Below the pieces are notes generated by a model. It was not told where the DNA came from and made no database searches. It was given only the letters and a program-made list of their open reading frames with translations. The position numbers and the translations under genes are program-made. This document shows positions 14,144 to 27,792 of a stretch of 64,000 nt of DNA, one piece after another. Origin of the DNA: Glossina fuscipes. Lineage: Eukaryota; Arthropoda; Insecta; Diptera; Glossinidae. The stretch lies in the NCBI RefSeq assembly GCF_014805625.2, contig NW_023998455.1, positions 8,063,700-8,127,699 of the forward strand. The letters run 5' to 3'. Each line of letters starts with the position of its first letter. Position 1 is the stretch's first letter.

Positions 14144-14899
14144 GGTAACGTAAACTTGTGAAGGAAAGCGAGTAAATAAAACATGTTTAGGAAAACAACA
14201 AGAGATTAGAAAACGAATTGCTCGGCAAAACCTATTCGAAGGCATCGTATTGAGTCTCATTTCTACAAATTTATCAATAAACATAGTAAGGACGCGAACG
14301 TAACTTTAAATGAACTCGTATAGGAGAACAAAAAAAAAACAAAAATAATAATAATTCATGAACAACAACATTCGATGTGGGAAGTAATTAAGTTTTATTT
14401 ACACTTAAACAAAAAATTAAGTGAAATTTGGTAGAAAAGAGCGGTTGGCCAATTGCACATGACGTCTCCAAGCACACTACTATCAATGCATCAATATGGT
14501 ATAAAGAACTTCACATGACTTCACTGTCAATTTTTGTCTGCTTGACACAATAAGAAAATCATATTTGGTCGCGATCAAATATTTTCTACGCACCACGGTT
14601 ACTCTAAAAGGGACTAAACCAAAAAAAAAAAAAAGAAAAAACTAAACATCCATACTCCCTGACATAGCATGGGCGTGGCTGATTTTTTCTATTTTCGAAG
14701 AATCACCGTGGAGATTTCTTATCGCGGGTGTAGTGCAGTTTATGAGTAACGATCGAGAAACATAGCAAGCAAAAATGTTCTCAGTTTTTCTTGTATTGTA
14801 CGTGTATCCTTTCATCGGTTCAGATCACTTTCAAATTCTTTTGCTAACTAGTATGCAACATCTTCCTTTTTGCGATTAGGAAAATATTTAAAACCTTTA

Positions 14900-15125
14900 T
14901 TACACGAGTGGACGGACAGACAGACACGCTTAAATCGATTCAAAATTCAATTCTGATTAAAAATATATATGATTTGTTAGGTGTCTGAAGTTTCCCCATC
15001 CATTTGCGGTGGATACAATTATTGTAGGTTACATCACTTGTGATAAAATGTGTGTTAAGTTTTTTGGGATGTGTAGAACATCTGGGAGGACTTGAGATAG
15101 ACCCATCATTTATTATACCCATCGA
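14900..15125. repeat. Two family-R fragments in inverted orientation
   Basis: GGACGGACAGACAGACACGC (14910-14929) marks a plus-oriented fragment. From about 15050 a minus-oriented fragment follows, whose GAGGACTTGAGATAGACCCATC is the reverse complement of the GGATCTATCTCAAGTCCT block of the 2.5-kb copy. The head-to-head arrangement suggests nested or inverted insertions. Confidence 0.5.
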
Positions 15126-15379
15126 CTCGAAATTACTAACCTTGTTTGAATAAGCAAATGAAATAATGAAAACAATAGATGTACTAAACTAAGAGCTACA
15201 CTCCGGTTAACAACAAGTAGAGCCAGAGAGCCGGTCACGGCCTGTCATTAAATACCATACAACGCTTTGTTTAATGCAGTTATTCATAAAATAATTTTTC
15301 AATACCAGGCGCTGCATGGGGATTGTCGAAGAAGTGGTTTTGGTTTCATCAAAATACCTCAAAAATTGCGACCTGAGCA

Positions 15380-15560
15380 GACATCAGAAGGACAGACGGA
15401 GCGGCAAGCTTAGATCGACTCAGGAAATTATTCCAAATCATAATCGAATTCGATCAGTATAGTAAAAGGTGAATGTATATTAAGATTTTCTTCCTTCTGG
15501 AAGAAGGTTGCATACGCACTTAGCATCGAAAGTGAACCAGGATATAATAAGTTATTTAAA
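15380..15560 (+). repeat. Dispersed repeat copy (family R)
   Basis: AGAAGGACAGACGGAGCGGC is followed by AAGCTTAGATCGACTCAGG and, further on, a CTTCTGGAAGAAGGTTGCAT-type segment ending near ATATAAT. The block order is that of the other copies; it is noncoding. Confidence 0.5.
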
Positions 15561-17029
15561 CCATTGGCGCTAATAAACACATTTGTCTTTTTTTAAAAGG
15601 AAGATTGTTCTGACATGAAGCTTCGGAGCTCAGTGCCTTGACCCATACGTGATGGACGCCTTCGCCTATGGCCTATTTTGAAACCTTATTCGTAAAATAT
15701 ATATTTCAAGTCCGAGCTTTTGACTTCAACAAGACCTTGAGAACCAGAGGAGCGAAAATAAGGATAAGGCGAGTAAGTAGAGTTTGCAAAATTGCAACAA
15801 AAGGCGATTAAAGCTTGAATTTCTCAGGTTGTTACATGATCTTCCATTTGTATGTTTTCATGTACTACGAAACGAAATGAAGAAACTAATGTATCTCTAT
15901 CCCCTGATGCGTACTATGAAAATTACAAAATTCAACTTTCATTACAACAATTATTTGTGTGACACACAGTTATGTTATGATTAATAACTAAAAAAGGAAA
16001 TGTAATCACGCAATCTTTAGAAAATTATCAGTTTTCATAAAGTATTTTTTTCGTTTTTTTTTTTTGTTAGTTTCTAAATTAAATTTGCAACTTGTACAGA
16101 ATAAGTTTTTAATAACAATACTAATAGAAAAATTCAAAATTAGAAAAAAATTCCGAAAAGTTTTGCTAAGGAAATACACTGTAACGTGACAAATATACCT
16201 ACGCCGACTTTATTCCAACAAACAAAAAAAAAAAAACAACGAAAATACAATACATAGTCACGCATATTGTAGTGATTTTGCGAGATTATTGAAACCAAAA
16301 ATATACAAGTTCGGGTCTGAAAGGTAAGAATTTTTGATTAATCGATTCTGACTCAAATCTAAAAGAAACATCTGTTAAGTATTGCTTGATTTATTATTTG
16401 TATACTTTAACACAAATATCACCTCTCACAACTTTCATGACCAGAGAGTAACTAAATATTAAAGCTTCGTATACGTCAATAAGCTTTAAAGTGTAAATAT
16501 TCTTAAGCAGTGAAAGATGACTAAACCGAGTTGCAATCATAAAAACTGTGGTAGAAATTTGGAGTCCGCCTGAAAGTAAGCACAAAGTGAAATAACCTTA
16601 AATAGCAATAAGTGAGAAAATTGGATTCGGCCGAGAAAGAACCTTTCATACCCATCACCGTTGTCCTATCGACATCTAATCTCCAAGTCCTTGCATTTCA
16701 TACCTATGTCCACGCAGTTATGGGGAAAAATTAAACCATCACGTCGCGACGCGAATTAATACACTCAGCACGTCACAGTCCATTCTCCAACCTCTTTCAT
16801 TTCATACACAATTGATTATATTGCTAAAAAAAAGCGACTCCTCCTCCACCTTGCGGCGTTCACTACATTCCTGTATTTATTATTTATTTATTATAGAATT
16901 AATACATTTTAAGACAGATTATCTATCTTCAGGTGAGGAATGTACAAAACAGTTTTCAAAAAATTCTGGATTGTTCATCTTATGAGTAATAAGTTGGAAA
17001 CGTGAAAAAAGTTAAAAATACAAAAATAT

Positions 17030-17260
17030 GTGTTCCGTTTACATTTTATTGTGGGCGTGTGCGTTGATCAATTTGTCCCATTTTCAATACCAACCGGCTG
17101 TTTTGATCAAATGTGAAGCCGATGGCTTGATTTTTGCGACTACACAAGAATGTTTTCTGCAGCCATTGCACAGAGAGACAGGGAGACAGACGGACATGCT
17201 CAAAACGGTTTAGAATTTGACAATGATCAAGAATCAATATACTTTATGACGTCTTTCAAG
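17030..17260 (+). repeat. Dispersed repeat copy (family R), 5' portion
   Basis: This copy keeps the upstream part of the family: TGTGGGCGTGTGCGTTGATC, then TTTTCAATACCAACCGG, TTTTCTGCAGCCATTGC and GGGAGACAGACGGACATGC. The same order occurs on the opposite strand at 43975-44400 and 63630-64000. Confidence 0.55.
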
Positions 17261-18986
17261 CGCTGCCCTTAGTGTTGCAAACGTTTCGACAAAAAAAATT
17301 TATCTCTCATCCTTCGACGATGGGTACAATAATAAAATATTTGATGATACAAAACAAAATTTCTAAGAATTTTTGAAATAAACGCCTGCCGAAGCTTTCA
17401 AAGTTAATAGCACGACGAAAAGCTTCAATTATAAGAGCACCTAACTCATTTTAAAATATATCCTTGCGAAAAGTATTAGTAAGAATATGAGATCAAGTCG
17501 GTTCTTGTAGAAGTGATCTTGGGGTCACAATCGGGATCTTATGACGTATTGTAGGGAGACGGATAGTTGGAGGTAAATCGATTTCGTTGTGCACATTCTG
17601 CTTTAAAGTAATTATTCCTTACGAGGAGACCATCGTTGCATCTGTCCATTATAAATGCTGGAGAAATCTGAGACAGTTTCTATGTCACAAGCAAAATTGC
17701 AATTACGAGATAAATACAAGATATATTGTGGAGGAAGAGAAAGAGAGAGGAGAACAAGAGAATATATAGCTTTCTTAGCTTCTAAATGACGGACATACAT
17801 TCGAAATTTTATATATCATGGGATTCTCTGGATTTTCGGGCAATTTCTTTCCTTTCCTGAAGTTAAGGCATAATAGTTTTTTTAATTGCTCCGCGTCTCT
17901 CTATACTTTCTTTAGGTTTTAAAGCGTTCAAAGCGACAAAGTTTCGTGACTTATGCGGCTCTTCGACCCATCCAGTATTATTATAGGAATTAACTCATAT
18001 TGCATTTCCTTCTCAACAAAACACGATTTGCCTTCATAGTCCACTTTTACAGCAATACTTTCTGAAAATCTTTGATTTTCACAACTTTAAAGGCGACGTA
18101 CCTATCTCACTGTCCAGATCAAGAGGCTAGTAAAGCAAAATAAAAGCCTTTACCTTCTCACTGCAAGACCTACTTCAACTAACTGATGACGCGGTTCTCG
18201 GATTTAATTTTAATCAGTGTTGCCACATGTGAAAGCGTTGTATAGGCTTTTTACAATTTCTGTGGCATAGAACTGAAGAATACACCTGGCATCTATTTTT
18301 CTGCCCACCTCTCTGCATTGCTTCAATGTGGAGTATGACCTGTGTTTGTGAAGTATTCTGGACCAAGCCCAAGAAGTGTTTTAACATTAGAATTAAGTGA
18401 AAGAGGAAATGATTGAGAAAGAAGGCTCTGAAGACAACGATTTGCAAATTTTATATACAATTGTTTTTGTAATTTGTAACACTTTGACTGGAGTCATTTC
18501 CCACACTCCGCCTTTATAGATGTTTTTACTTTCAAGTCGACCGTTATCCCTCCACCGACAACCCGTAATGATGTGATGATCGCATACCTAAGCGACTGAC
18601 CGGATAGATTTTTAAAAAGATCTGACTTTAAATTGAAATTAATTTACAAAAATACTGGGAAAATAGTAAAAGTCTTCATGTATTGTTTCTTTAATTTATT
18701 TTTACGTTTGAACTGATTTTAGTATTTTGTGCAACAAAGCTTATGATTTATTATCGGATTTACATCCATAACAATCGGTATATTAATTTTGTCAGTTGTT
18801 TACAACGTACAACGGACCAGTCCGCTTACAAATACTGACATAAAACTAACCTCTACGATTTTACTTTTCTATCCAACTCCTTATGAGTTTAAGATTGTGC
18901 CACTAAATTATGATTTTTAGGTTATGTACACTCCTTTGGAAGACACGTACATATGAAACCGTAATTTTTTCATAGCAAATACACGT

Positions 18987-19314
18987 TTATAGCTTGAAAT
19001 TAATAAAAAATATTTTGTTTGACGCTGTGGCCATTTTCCGCTCCTGTTCCTTTGGGGCAAGTCTGTTATAGAGCCAATTTAGCTCCTTTGCAAAAAAATT
19101 GAAGAGGTGCTCAGCAAGCTCGCGTCCCACTGATGCATAAAATTGGCAATCGGAAGGGCTTCGTTTGGTGGATAAGCCGCAATGCTTCCAATGTATCGCG
19201 AAACGGTTTTGTTGTTCGGATGGATGCAAAGAAATAACCTTCCGTTGTCTTTTCTAATATGTTTGGCTTAACGCTTTCCGCAAATTTTAACAGTAGACCA
19301 CAGACTCTCTTCAC
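18987..19314 (-). pseudogene. Possible decayed coding fragment, unrecognised
   Basis: Two minus-strand frames (19314-19111 and 19229-18987) overlap with a frame change between them, and both have unusually balanced amino-acid composition for this AT-rich DNA. I cannot assign a family. There is no splice context or neighbouring exon to make a gene, so this is at best a retrocopy or transposon fragment. Confidence 0.15.
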
Positions 19315-21139
19315 AGACTATCATATTTCCGCCAAAACGATTCTGCCTCGTGATCGGTATAGATGGTATGCTTAGATCTACCTATAAATTTTTACGCCTC
19401 TTTTCATTTACAGTGAGAATAGGATGCGAAAGAGGCATTCTCTTGCATTGTTCGATCAAAGATAAAATTCCGGCGAATGCTCTTCATTTCGCATAAAACG
19501 ATTTCCACGATTCCGTTACTTACACGCGATATGTTGCTGTTGCGATTGCTTATTATTTCCAGACGTCCAAGTTATAAAAAACACGTCTTTAGGTGTCCAC
19601 GTCTCCTACATGTTGCGTTAGCGCAATCTGTGAGCGAATTCCGGTTTCATGTTTACATATTTAAAGTAATTTCAAAAATTCACATAAAAAAATGAAATGC
19701 CTTCGTCGTCAATGACTAAGATACAGTATCCGAACTGGACTTGCAACTTATTAGGGTCCCATATAAATGGAGCCTAAGAGCATCTAAAGTAAACGTAATC
19801 CACTGTTAAAGTAAGAAACCTATTGTAAGGGTATGCAAGGTGCGCTCAAAGGCGCATTATATTTAGTGTATATTTAGTGTAGCTCTCCCAATTGAATATC
19901 TTCCTCGTATAATATAATTCTTAATACTTTGTAATTTATTCATCACGCAACATAAAAAATAAATAATAACTTTTAAACAGATTAAAAATCATGCATGATA
20001 ATCTTCTTTTCGTTGATAGGCCTATGATGAGACAGTCTTTGCATATTTGTGCTCTTGCCTCACTTCCGATTAAGAGAAAACACATGTGGACGAAAATGTA
20101 TGGTTTGTTCTGGGAGCGTTCTTCTTCTGTTCATCTTTTTATATTTTAATCAATTAAAAACAATTGCTTTGCATCCCCAGCCCAGTTCCCTGCTTGTTTA
20201 AAATTTCGTTTATTTATTTATTTTTTTTTTTTTTGTTTCTGTTGCTTTTGTTATTGTTTTAGGTTTCGCTTTTATTTTATAAGACGGATAGATAATTTAT
20301 AGAAATTTTTCATAGTTAATACATTTCTCTACAAGCGGTCGAGTAACAGTTGATTTTCGCGTACAGTGACGTGAACTTGAATAAAACGTTCCGTTAAATA
20401 AAGTAATAAATTAAAAATATAAATACTTATGATAAGGCATTTTGAAAAAAACATTTGAAGAATATTTATGAAATAAATTCAAAAAAAAAAGGATAGAACA
20501 AAACCTATTCCTATTAAAATATAAATATAAAATTACTAATATAAATATTTGAACATAAAACGTATTTTTCTTCGCAAAGAAAAAAGAAAAAAAAAAAAAA
20601 ACCTTAAGAATTAAAATTAAGAAAAGATCAAAGTATAATGTGTTCTAACGCTACAGTTTATGCTGTAATCATGTGCATACAACGCTTCTTGCATATAATA
20701 CATGAGTGGTGAAGGATACTTTTTCCCCATTAAAGAATGCATTTCTAAAAAAACAAGATTTTCGAAAAGATAATTAATTGTGTAGGTTTAAGTACAGAAT
20801 AATTCGAGGCAAGCAAATACAAATAAGGATAAATTTAAGCTTTCAATCCAAATGCAATACAATATATGTCATAGTGTGCCAAAACAATTGGGAACCGAGG
20901 CCATTGAGAACTTTCAATTTGAACATTCTGCTCTAGATTTAGTAAATTTTGAAAAATCAAAAAAGTTAGTGTGACTTCAGACAGAAGACTTTGAACAATA
21001 TTTCGAAAATGAAGTAAAAGCGTTATACGGGACCTCGGTCCCCACCACATTGTCTTAAAAAGTGATCGGATCCGAACCATTTCCGACAACGTTCCTCCTC
21101 GGGGCAGAATACGTCCTCAAAATATCTCAGAAGTTGCGT

Positions 21140-21300
21140 TTGAACATAAGAATATCGGACGGGCAGACAGACAGGCAGACAGGCAGACATAAGTCGATTC
21201 AGAAAGTGATTCTGAATCTATCTCAAATCCTTCTGGGTGTTATATATATATCCGCACAAACTTAGTAAAGTCACCCCACAAGGCAGCTGTAGGGTATAAC
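21140..21300 (+). repeat. Dispersed repeat copy (family R)
   Basis: GGACGGGCAGACAGACAGGC is extended by extra GGCAGACA units, followed by AAGTCGATTCAGAAAGTG, ATTCTGAATCTATCTCAAAT, CCTTCTGGGTGTTATAT and a CTGTAGGGTATAA end. It is one of the better-preserved distal halves. Confidence 0.6.
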
Positions 21301-22949
21301 CCTTATAACTAATAAAGCTTCTCGAGATTCTCTTATATCAATTCTGCTATTTATGTGATTTCATTTACATGCTTTAATCATTTACTAATATTTTTATGTT
21401 ATTATTCATTTATTTATAATTCAGTAAATAACGCTTATTTACTCATTAGTTATTAGAGATATTCTACAGTATTACGTTCATCATTTTTACCGTAACAATC
21501 ATTCATTGAAACAATAAAAAAGATTATTTTTGCGAAGCAATGTCCTTCAAACATCATAATAATACATTTTGATAAGAAAACTTTTAAAAATTTTCATTCC
21601 TTTGATGAATAAAATAATTTAAAGGCATTGGTTTGCATAGTTCAGTTCATGTTTTTATGCATCTCGAAAAAAAAAGAATCAATAAAGCCGAAGGGTTATA
21701 GGAACAAAGGGATATAAAGACGGACTAACGTTTATGAATGCTTGTCTTAATAACGGAGACATCACGCCAAACATTTTAGAGGAAGAGGATAATTAGTTAT
21801 ATCAACGTAGGTCAAAGGGTAAGACGTTCGAAAGGTGTAGCGGACAATCGTCCGTGTAAGTCAGTTAGTTCGACAGTAATAGGGAGGTTTCACTTTATAT
21901 CGCACAAACACTCCACAGACTGTATAAACTCAAGAAATACCCGAGACTAAACCCTTATGGAGAAGGATGAATGATCGAAACTTTCTTACCGGATCAGCTG
22001 ATGTTATGCCATAGGCTATTCTACACTCAACCCTACTTCCAGTTTCGTTCCATCTTCCGTAGATTGTTCCCAAGGACTTGGGCCCATAATTGAAATTTAA
22101 AAATATTAACAGACTCAGTTACAACTTTTTTTGGATTAACTCAGATGTAAAAAGAGTAGCGTGGTCTGAATCTGTTATAATAATAGTAATAATAATAATA
22201 ATAATAATTGTTTTTTGAATTAAAGATTAATTTTTAAATTCTTGAACATTAGATTAATTAACTATCATATTTAGTAGTTAGTTAGTTGCGTCTTATATTA
22301 TTTTGGCGGGCGCTTGCGAGTGTTAGCTAAGCTTCAGTGAAAAATTTCATTAATATAAATGAAATGATTATGCAAATATTTTTTCAAATTAAACAATAAT
22401 TAATAAAATTTATGAAATGAGAAACAAACGTTTTGATGACGTTTCTTTATCAGCTTTAGTGTTAGTAAATGACTTATGAAGCAAACAGCGCTGTGTGCTT
22501 ATGAGAGGCTCGCCTCAGGAGTATGTTAGGTACAAATTCGAGATTCCGTAAACTTTTAATCGACTCAATTGTTTATTCGTCCGTTTATTTGATTTAATTT
22601 GACGACAACTGAGAAAAGGTGAACGCACTGAGTTAACTACCTCTATCGGGAGCGTAGCATATAAAATCTTTTACACAAGCTTGCTGCTTATCCTTATATC
22701 TACTCTTCGGTGTAAAGTTTTGACACGTTGTATGTTCGCTCGAAAGTGATTTGGCAGTTCAATTAATAGGAAAATAAATTATTTATTTTCTTTCATCCCA
22801 AATTTCGTTATGATTTCGAAGAATGCGTAAATATAACTTTGAGGAATTGAAGCAGTAGTCATAGTAAAAAAAGACCGTAAAACTAGATAAGAGTGATCGT
22901 TGAAAAATGAAGTCTTAATAATTTTTTATAGAATACATATCTTAACTAT

Positions 22950-23200
22950 TGCAGCGAGACTTACTACGTCGACCTATTTGGCGGCATACTCGTGTACTCG
23001 AGAAAAGCATGGCATGTCTAGTATGAAATTGTGTTGTAACGACACGGCTTGACGAATTGACAAAAATATTATTCTTAAATACATTATTACGGCAAATACA
23101 CAATTCAGAGTGATGAAGTTTTATGGGGAAATCTGACAATGCCGGGTGGACAAATCATGCCGTATGTCTTCGTCATATACAATTAATTGCTTAACACGAA
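22950..23200 (+). repeat. Diverged dispersed repeat (pair with 52.6 kb)
   Basis: Shared landmarks with 52620-52850, in order: a TCGTGTACTCG/TCGTACACCGG block, AGCATGGCATGTCTAGTATG versus AGCATGTGTAGAATG, an exact ATTATTACGG, a GATGAAG/GATGAGGAAAT block, and TTCGTCATATACAATTAATT versus TTCGTCATACACCGTTAGCT. The colinearity over about 230 bp marks an unnamed interspersed repeat. Confidence 0.5.
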
Positions 23201-24680
23201 GAAGGACGCATTCGCTTACATTTACAATTTTGTCTTTTGTCATCGATGAAGTATACAACGTGTATTTTTTTAAGCTTCTGTTTTATTGAACGATTAGTTA
23301 TAACAAAAGGGAACAAAATTGTATAAGCGTTGCGTGTCAATAGATTCACTTTTAGTTGAATATATGTTTTCCTAATTGTCATATCATTAAGTAATTTTTA
23401 TGCTAACGAAACGTGAATTAATATTTAACATCCACACAAATGTGAATAGCACGTCAATTACACGGAATTAAGTGCAAAAGTCTTAACGACTCTCTGTGAG
23501 ATGGATTTGGATTTGTTATCCCCATGAAAGTATTACTCGTTGGGAGAATATTGTTTTTTTTTTTTTTTTTTTTTGCTTTTATTTCTCTTCGGAATACCTA
23601 TCTAAATAGTGAGCATTACTTGCGTATAATAAGATTTCTTATTACACTTATTTAGAACTTTCTTTTAGTGCTCCCATGCAGAGCTCTGTTCACGAAGATC
23701 ATAAAATCCTTAATATCTTGTATTAGAGAGCAGAGTGGGACGTTTTGGGCATCCTCTACTATGCGGGTTACCATGGAATGAAGTTTCATTACGTATTTTT
23801 TCGAAGAGAATATTCAAAGTTTGTAATAGTTGAACACATACAAAAGTGAAAACTCCACTTTTTTAACGCATTATATGCAAAAGGTTTACTTTTCTCCAGG
23901 AAAAAGCTGGAAAAAGGAAAATAATTAATACATAATTAATTATAAAGAGTGAGTTGTTAAGCGCTGCTTACTCGAAAACCGAACTGCCATGTTGATCACC
24001 CCATATTAAAATTTCCGCTGTACTTGATTCTACCAACAAACCCCTATTACTCTCGGATACCGTAGTATTTTTTCTAAAATACTAAACAAATATTTTAGTT
24101 GTTCCGGGGCGCAGCACATGCACGTAAGGGGATACGAAATCATTAAGACATACTTATGCTCTTCTTTAGAGTTTTAAATAAAAAGGCTTTGTAGAAAACT
24201 TAAACCACAAAGTATTGTTATACACACCGGAAGGATATGGGATCGAAAAAATTTGAAATTTTGAACGACTAGCTAAAGTTCTTGAGCTTTATTTTTTATT
24301 TACATTTTATATTCATTGCAAGTACAATTATTACTAACCTTGTTACGAGTATTAAGAAAAACTTAACACACTCGTAACCATTGATGGCGATATAAATGTA
24401 CACAAAAGTATAATTTCTTTCCGAGTTTGCTGAGAAATGTATACACCTACCCATACATTTATATGTATACACATCCCCATACATATATATCAACATAAGA
24501 AACTAAGAACAACAATAAAAGAAAAAAAAAAGAGAAAAAACACATGGATTATAATATTTATTTACGTATATCGCATGTGAGAAAATTAAAGATGTTTGGC
24601 TACAGAATTTTTTTTATTTCTTTTTTTTTTGTTTATAGCTTATGCCGTCATAGGTGACGTATCGTCAACAAAGAGGAAAA

Positions 24681-27600
24681 ATGCTCGAAATTGATAAAAT
24701 CTTAGAGAAATGCGGCGATTGCAACCGTTTGCAGATTATCATGTTGTTATTGTTTTCCATTATAAACATACTCTCTTCTACTCACTACTACTCACAAACG
24801 ATTATTAGCTTTGTACCGAAATACCGGTGAGTATATAAATATATACAGTATAGCGGCAGTGTAATACCCGGAGAACTTAATGCTCGTAAAAAGTTGCGTT
24901 GCTTTTCATTGAAAACTTATTGTTTATGTTCTTAGGTGCGTAGAAAGTAACCGAAATTATTCGCAAGCAAACAACGATCCGGTAGCTCCTTCATCTTGTC
25001 TACCTTCAAATAATGCATCTGCTACTCATTGCGATTATTATGAATACGATCTGTATATGGGTTACCAGAGTTTAACCAGTGAATTGGACTGGATTTGCGA
25101 TAATGCCTGGAAAGTAACATTAGGACAAAGCATGTTTTTCATTGGCTCAGTCGTGGGTACATTGATATTCGGCTTGTTAGCCGATGTTCTAGGTAATGAA
25201 CGAAAACAATGCGCCTACAATTAAACAGCCTCCGATTAATTAAAAGATTCTTTCGGTTTTCAGGACGGCTTCCCATACTCATTTTGGCCAATATTATCGC
25301 TATGTTGGGTAATATTTTAACTATATTTGGGACGTCTGTAGTACGATTTAGTATTTTTCGTTTCATATCCGGCTTGGCCACAGACAGTAATTTCGTGATG
25401 ATGTATATTTTGGGTAAGCTTTCGATCAAACGGTATATGATAAAAAAGAAACAGAGCCGAGAGCAGCAATGCACTTAGATATCCTAAAAAGTGTAATACT
25501 TTCGACCATGCGTCGCATCTCTCTTTCCTTCCCCACATTTTTTTCCCAAACATTACCGTGTTTTATCTATAAGTAACCATCGTCGAAGGCCAATTGATCA
25601 TATTAGAAAAAAAAATGAAGGTTAGAGGTTTACGCACTATATCTGCCCAAAGTGTTCGTCAATGATCGTATTAGGTGCGGAAATAAATTCATTCCACTGA
25701 AATAGTTGGCTTCACAAAACGTAGTTGATGTTTTCAATTTCTCCGAAATTTCACATATAGATAGATGACTTAGATATTGATGCTTGTACTAAGTAAGTTT
25801 TAGTACAAAGTAAGTACTAAGTTTAGTAGTAAGTTTAGGCAAAGTACGGTTCAGCATATAGCAAAATTTAAAACGATGGATGTCATTTGCAGCACAGTGG
25901 TTTTCTGAGTTCTTCACTGGATTAAACTGGACAAAAATGCATCTGAAGCTACGGAAATGATTAAGTTGGCGGAACATATCAAAACAGATTTGTGAGGTTA
26001 CGGACAACAAATTTTAGTCCTGAAAAGGATGAAGTTCGCATACGTCCGTTCGTCTCGTGAAACAGCAGCAAGGAAGTAATTTCGGGATTAGGATTGGAAG
26101 TGTCAACACACCCCGCATCTTGCAGTCATATTTAACAGGTCACGGCTTGAAGATGTCTGAAAATGGGTCGATGACTATTTCACCTCAGAACCATGAGTTT
26201 TCATACGAATTTCTTGGCTTCACTTACATAAACGCTTTTACATTTTTTCAAGGTAGTTTAAGAAAACAGTCAAATTTCTTAGCAATTTACTTTTACTTTC
26301 ACAATGAGCTGCGTATGGTTTGTATGTATGTATTCACGGCTGCATGCTACTGTTTACACATACATGTTAAAGCGCCCATCTCATTTTCCCGAAAAGCAAT
26401 TTTACTTAAAAATTAATTTTTTTTTTTTATATAAAAGAATTTTTCGGGGATTTGCTTTTTTGCAGTTATGGAATACCTGCGTCCGTCCTTACGCACTATA
26501 GGTCTTAGTCTTTGCATTGGTTTCTTTTATTGTTTGGGATCGATGATGGCGCCCTGGGTAGCGGTTGTGATGCAAACATGGCGCGGTTTCCTACTGGCTA
26601 CATCTATACCTCTCATTGTAGTGCCGCTGTTCTACTTCATAGTACCGGAAAGCGTGCAATGGTTGATATCGAAACAGAAATATGACAAAGCGACAGCAAG
26701 TCTCAGGCAAGTGGCTAAAATTAATGGTCGTGCTTTAGATGAGTCAGTGTATACAGAATTTATAAACGATTGCAAACGCAAACAGTTGTATGTTAAGGTG
26801 GGACCAAATCTATTGGGGTTATTTGCAACACCGCGCCTTAGGCGCAATACGTTGATATTGTTTTTTAAATCGTAAGTAACAACCTTTTAAATAAATTCGG
26901 AAATTGTTTATGTGCAATTTGTTTTTGTAAATAGAATGGTAATTACTTTATGCTACGACGCTGTTTCACGTAATGTTCAAGGCCTTGGTATTTCACCATT
27001 TGTTATGTTTACGTTAAGTGCTACCACTATTTTGCCAGCTTGTTTACTTTTAATTGCTTTACAAGATCGTATCGGCCGCAAAGCCATGGCATCCATGTCA
27101 TTGTTGCTTAGCGGCATATTCATTTCATGCACGGGAGTCATATTATTTCAAAGCGACAGTGAGAAAAGTAAGCTTGAAATATATATAAATGCACAGATTT
27201 CTAAGTAAATGCATAACTAATTAATTAATTAATTCTCTTAGTTTAAACGACTGTTTGTTCTTCTTCTTCTTCTTCTTTTTTTTTTTTTTTGTAAATCACA
27301 TTTAAAGATGTTACGTTGATAGTGACATTATCAATAATTGGACGGTTCGGCGTTACGGTCGCCTACAATTCGGGAGCTCAATACGCTACTGAACTAATAC
27401 CTACATGTGTGAGAGGCCAGGGAGTGGCCGTCGTCCATGTAGTCGGATATGCTTTCACATTCTTCAGCACGTACATTTTGTACATGCGACATTATTTCTT
27501 TCCTTTGCCAGAAATAATTTTAGGTTTCATCTCATTACTGGGCGCAGCACTATGTCTCTTATTACCAGAAACTCTGCATCGGTACGAAAAAAAGTCCGAC

Positions 27601-27792
27601 AGAAAATCCTCATATGTTTGAAGAAATGTTTTGTTTTCTATTTGCAGCACTTTGCCAAATTCTTTGGAGGATGGTGAAAATTTCGGCAAAAACGATCGCT
27701 GGTATACATTTAGCTTTATGGAAAAGCGTACACAATCCGTAGACACTTTGTCTTCGTCGACAATTCCTAACCAGCAGCCGGATAATTCGTAA
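24681..27792 (+). CDS. SLC22-type organic cation/anion transporter (MFS), paralogue 3
   Basis: This is a third SLC22-like major facilitator carrier, substrate unknown. The seven exons are 24681-24826, 24936-25192, 25264-25413, 26466-26871, 26935-27167, 27308-27581 and 27648-27792, all GT..AG and in phase, giving 536 residues. It begins MLEIDKILEKCGDCN, like the start of the other two. The extracellular loop is shorter and has NYS and NAS glycosylation motifs. LDWICD, the loop motif ADVLGRLPI, PESVQWLI, QDRIGRKAMA and RGQGVAVVH are the family landmarks. The intron that precedes L(N/D)W in paralogues 1 and 2 is absent, whereas two extra introns split the 259-nt unit into 109+150 and the 507-nt unit into 233+274. 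Intron 3 (1052 nt) contains a probable transposon remnant. Confidence 0.88.
25890..26200 (+). mobile_element. Probable decayed mariner-like fragment in transporter intron
   Basis: One frame reads LDKNASEATEMIKLAE, resembling the N-terminal helix-turn-helix start of mariner transposases (pattern xLGKNATETxEML). Downstream, in another frame, IGSVNTPRILQSYL then GLKMSE resembles the second helix-turn-helix and the LGMRK segment. Stops and frameshifts interrupt it, and no terminal inverted repeats were identified. This is recognised by eye only. Confidence 0.35.

Larger units (their letters stand above)
12758..24680. other. Long gene-poor interval between transporter paralogues 2 and 3
   Basis: I see no supported gene in about 12 kb. 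The contents are homopolymer tracts (A-runs near 13030 and 14115, T-runs near 12830 and 23555), a (TAA/TAG)n run near 22175-22210, and repeat-family fragments listed separately. A pair of overlapping minus-strand frames at 18987-19314 looks more protein-like than background, but I cannot recognise it; it could be a decayed coding fragment. The segment 22950-23200 recurs in diverged form at about 52620-52850. Confidence 0.55.
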
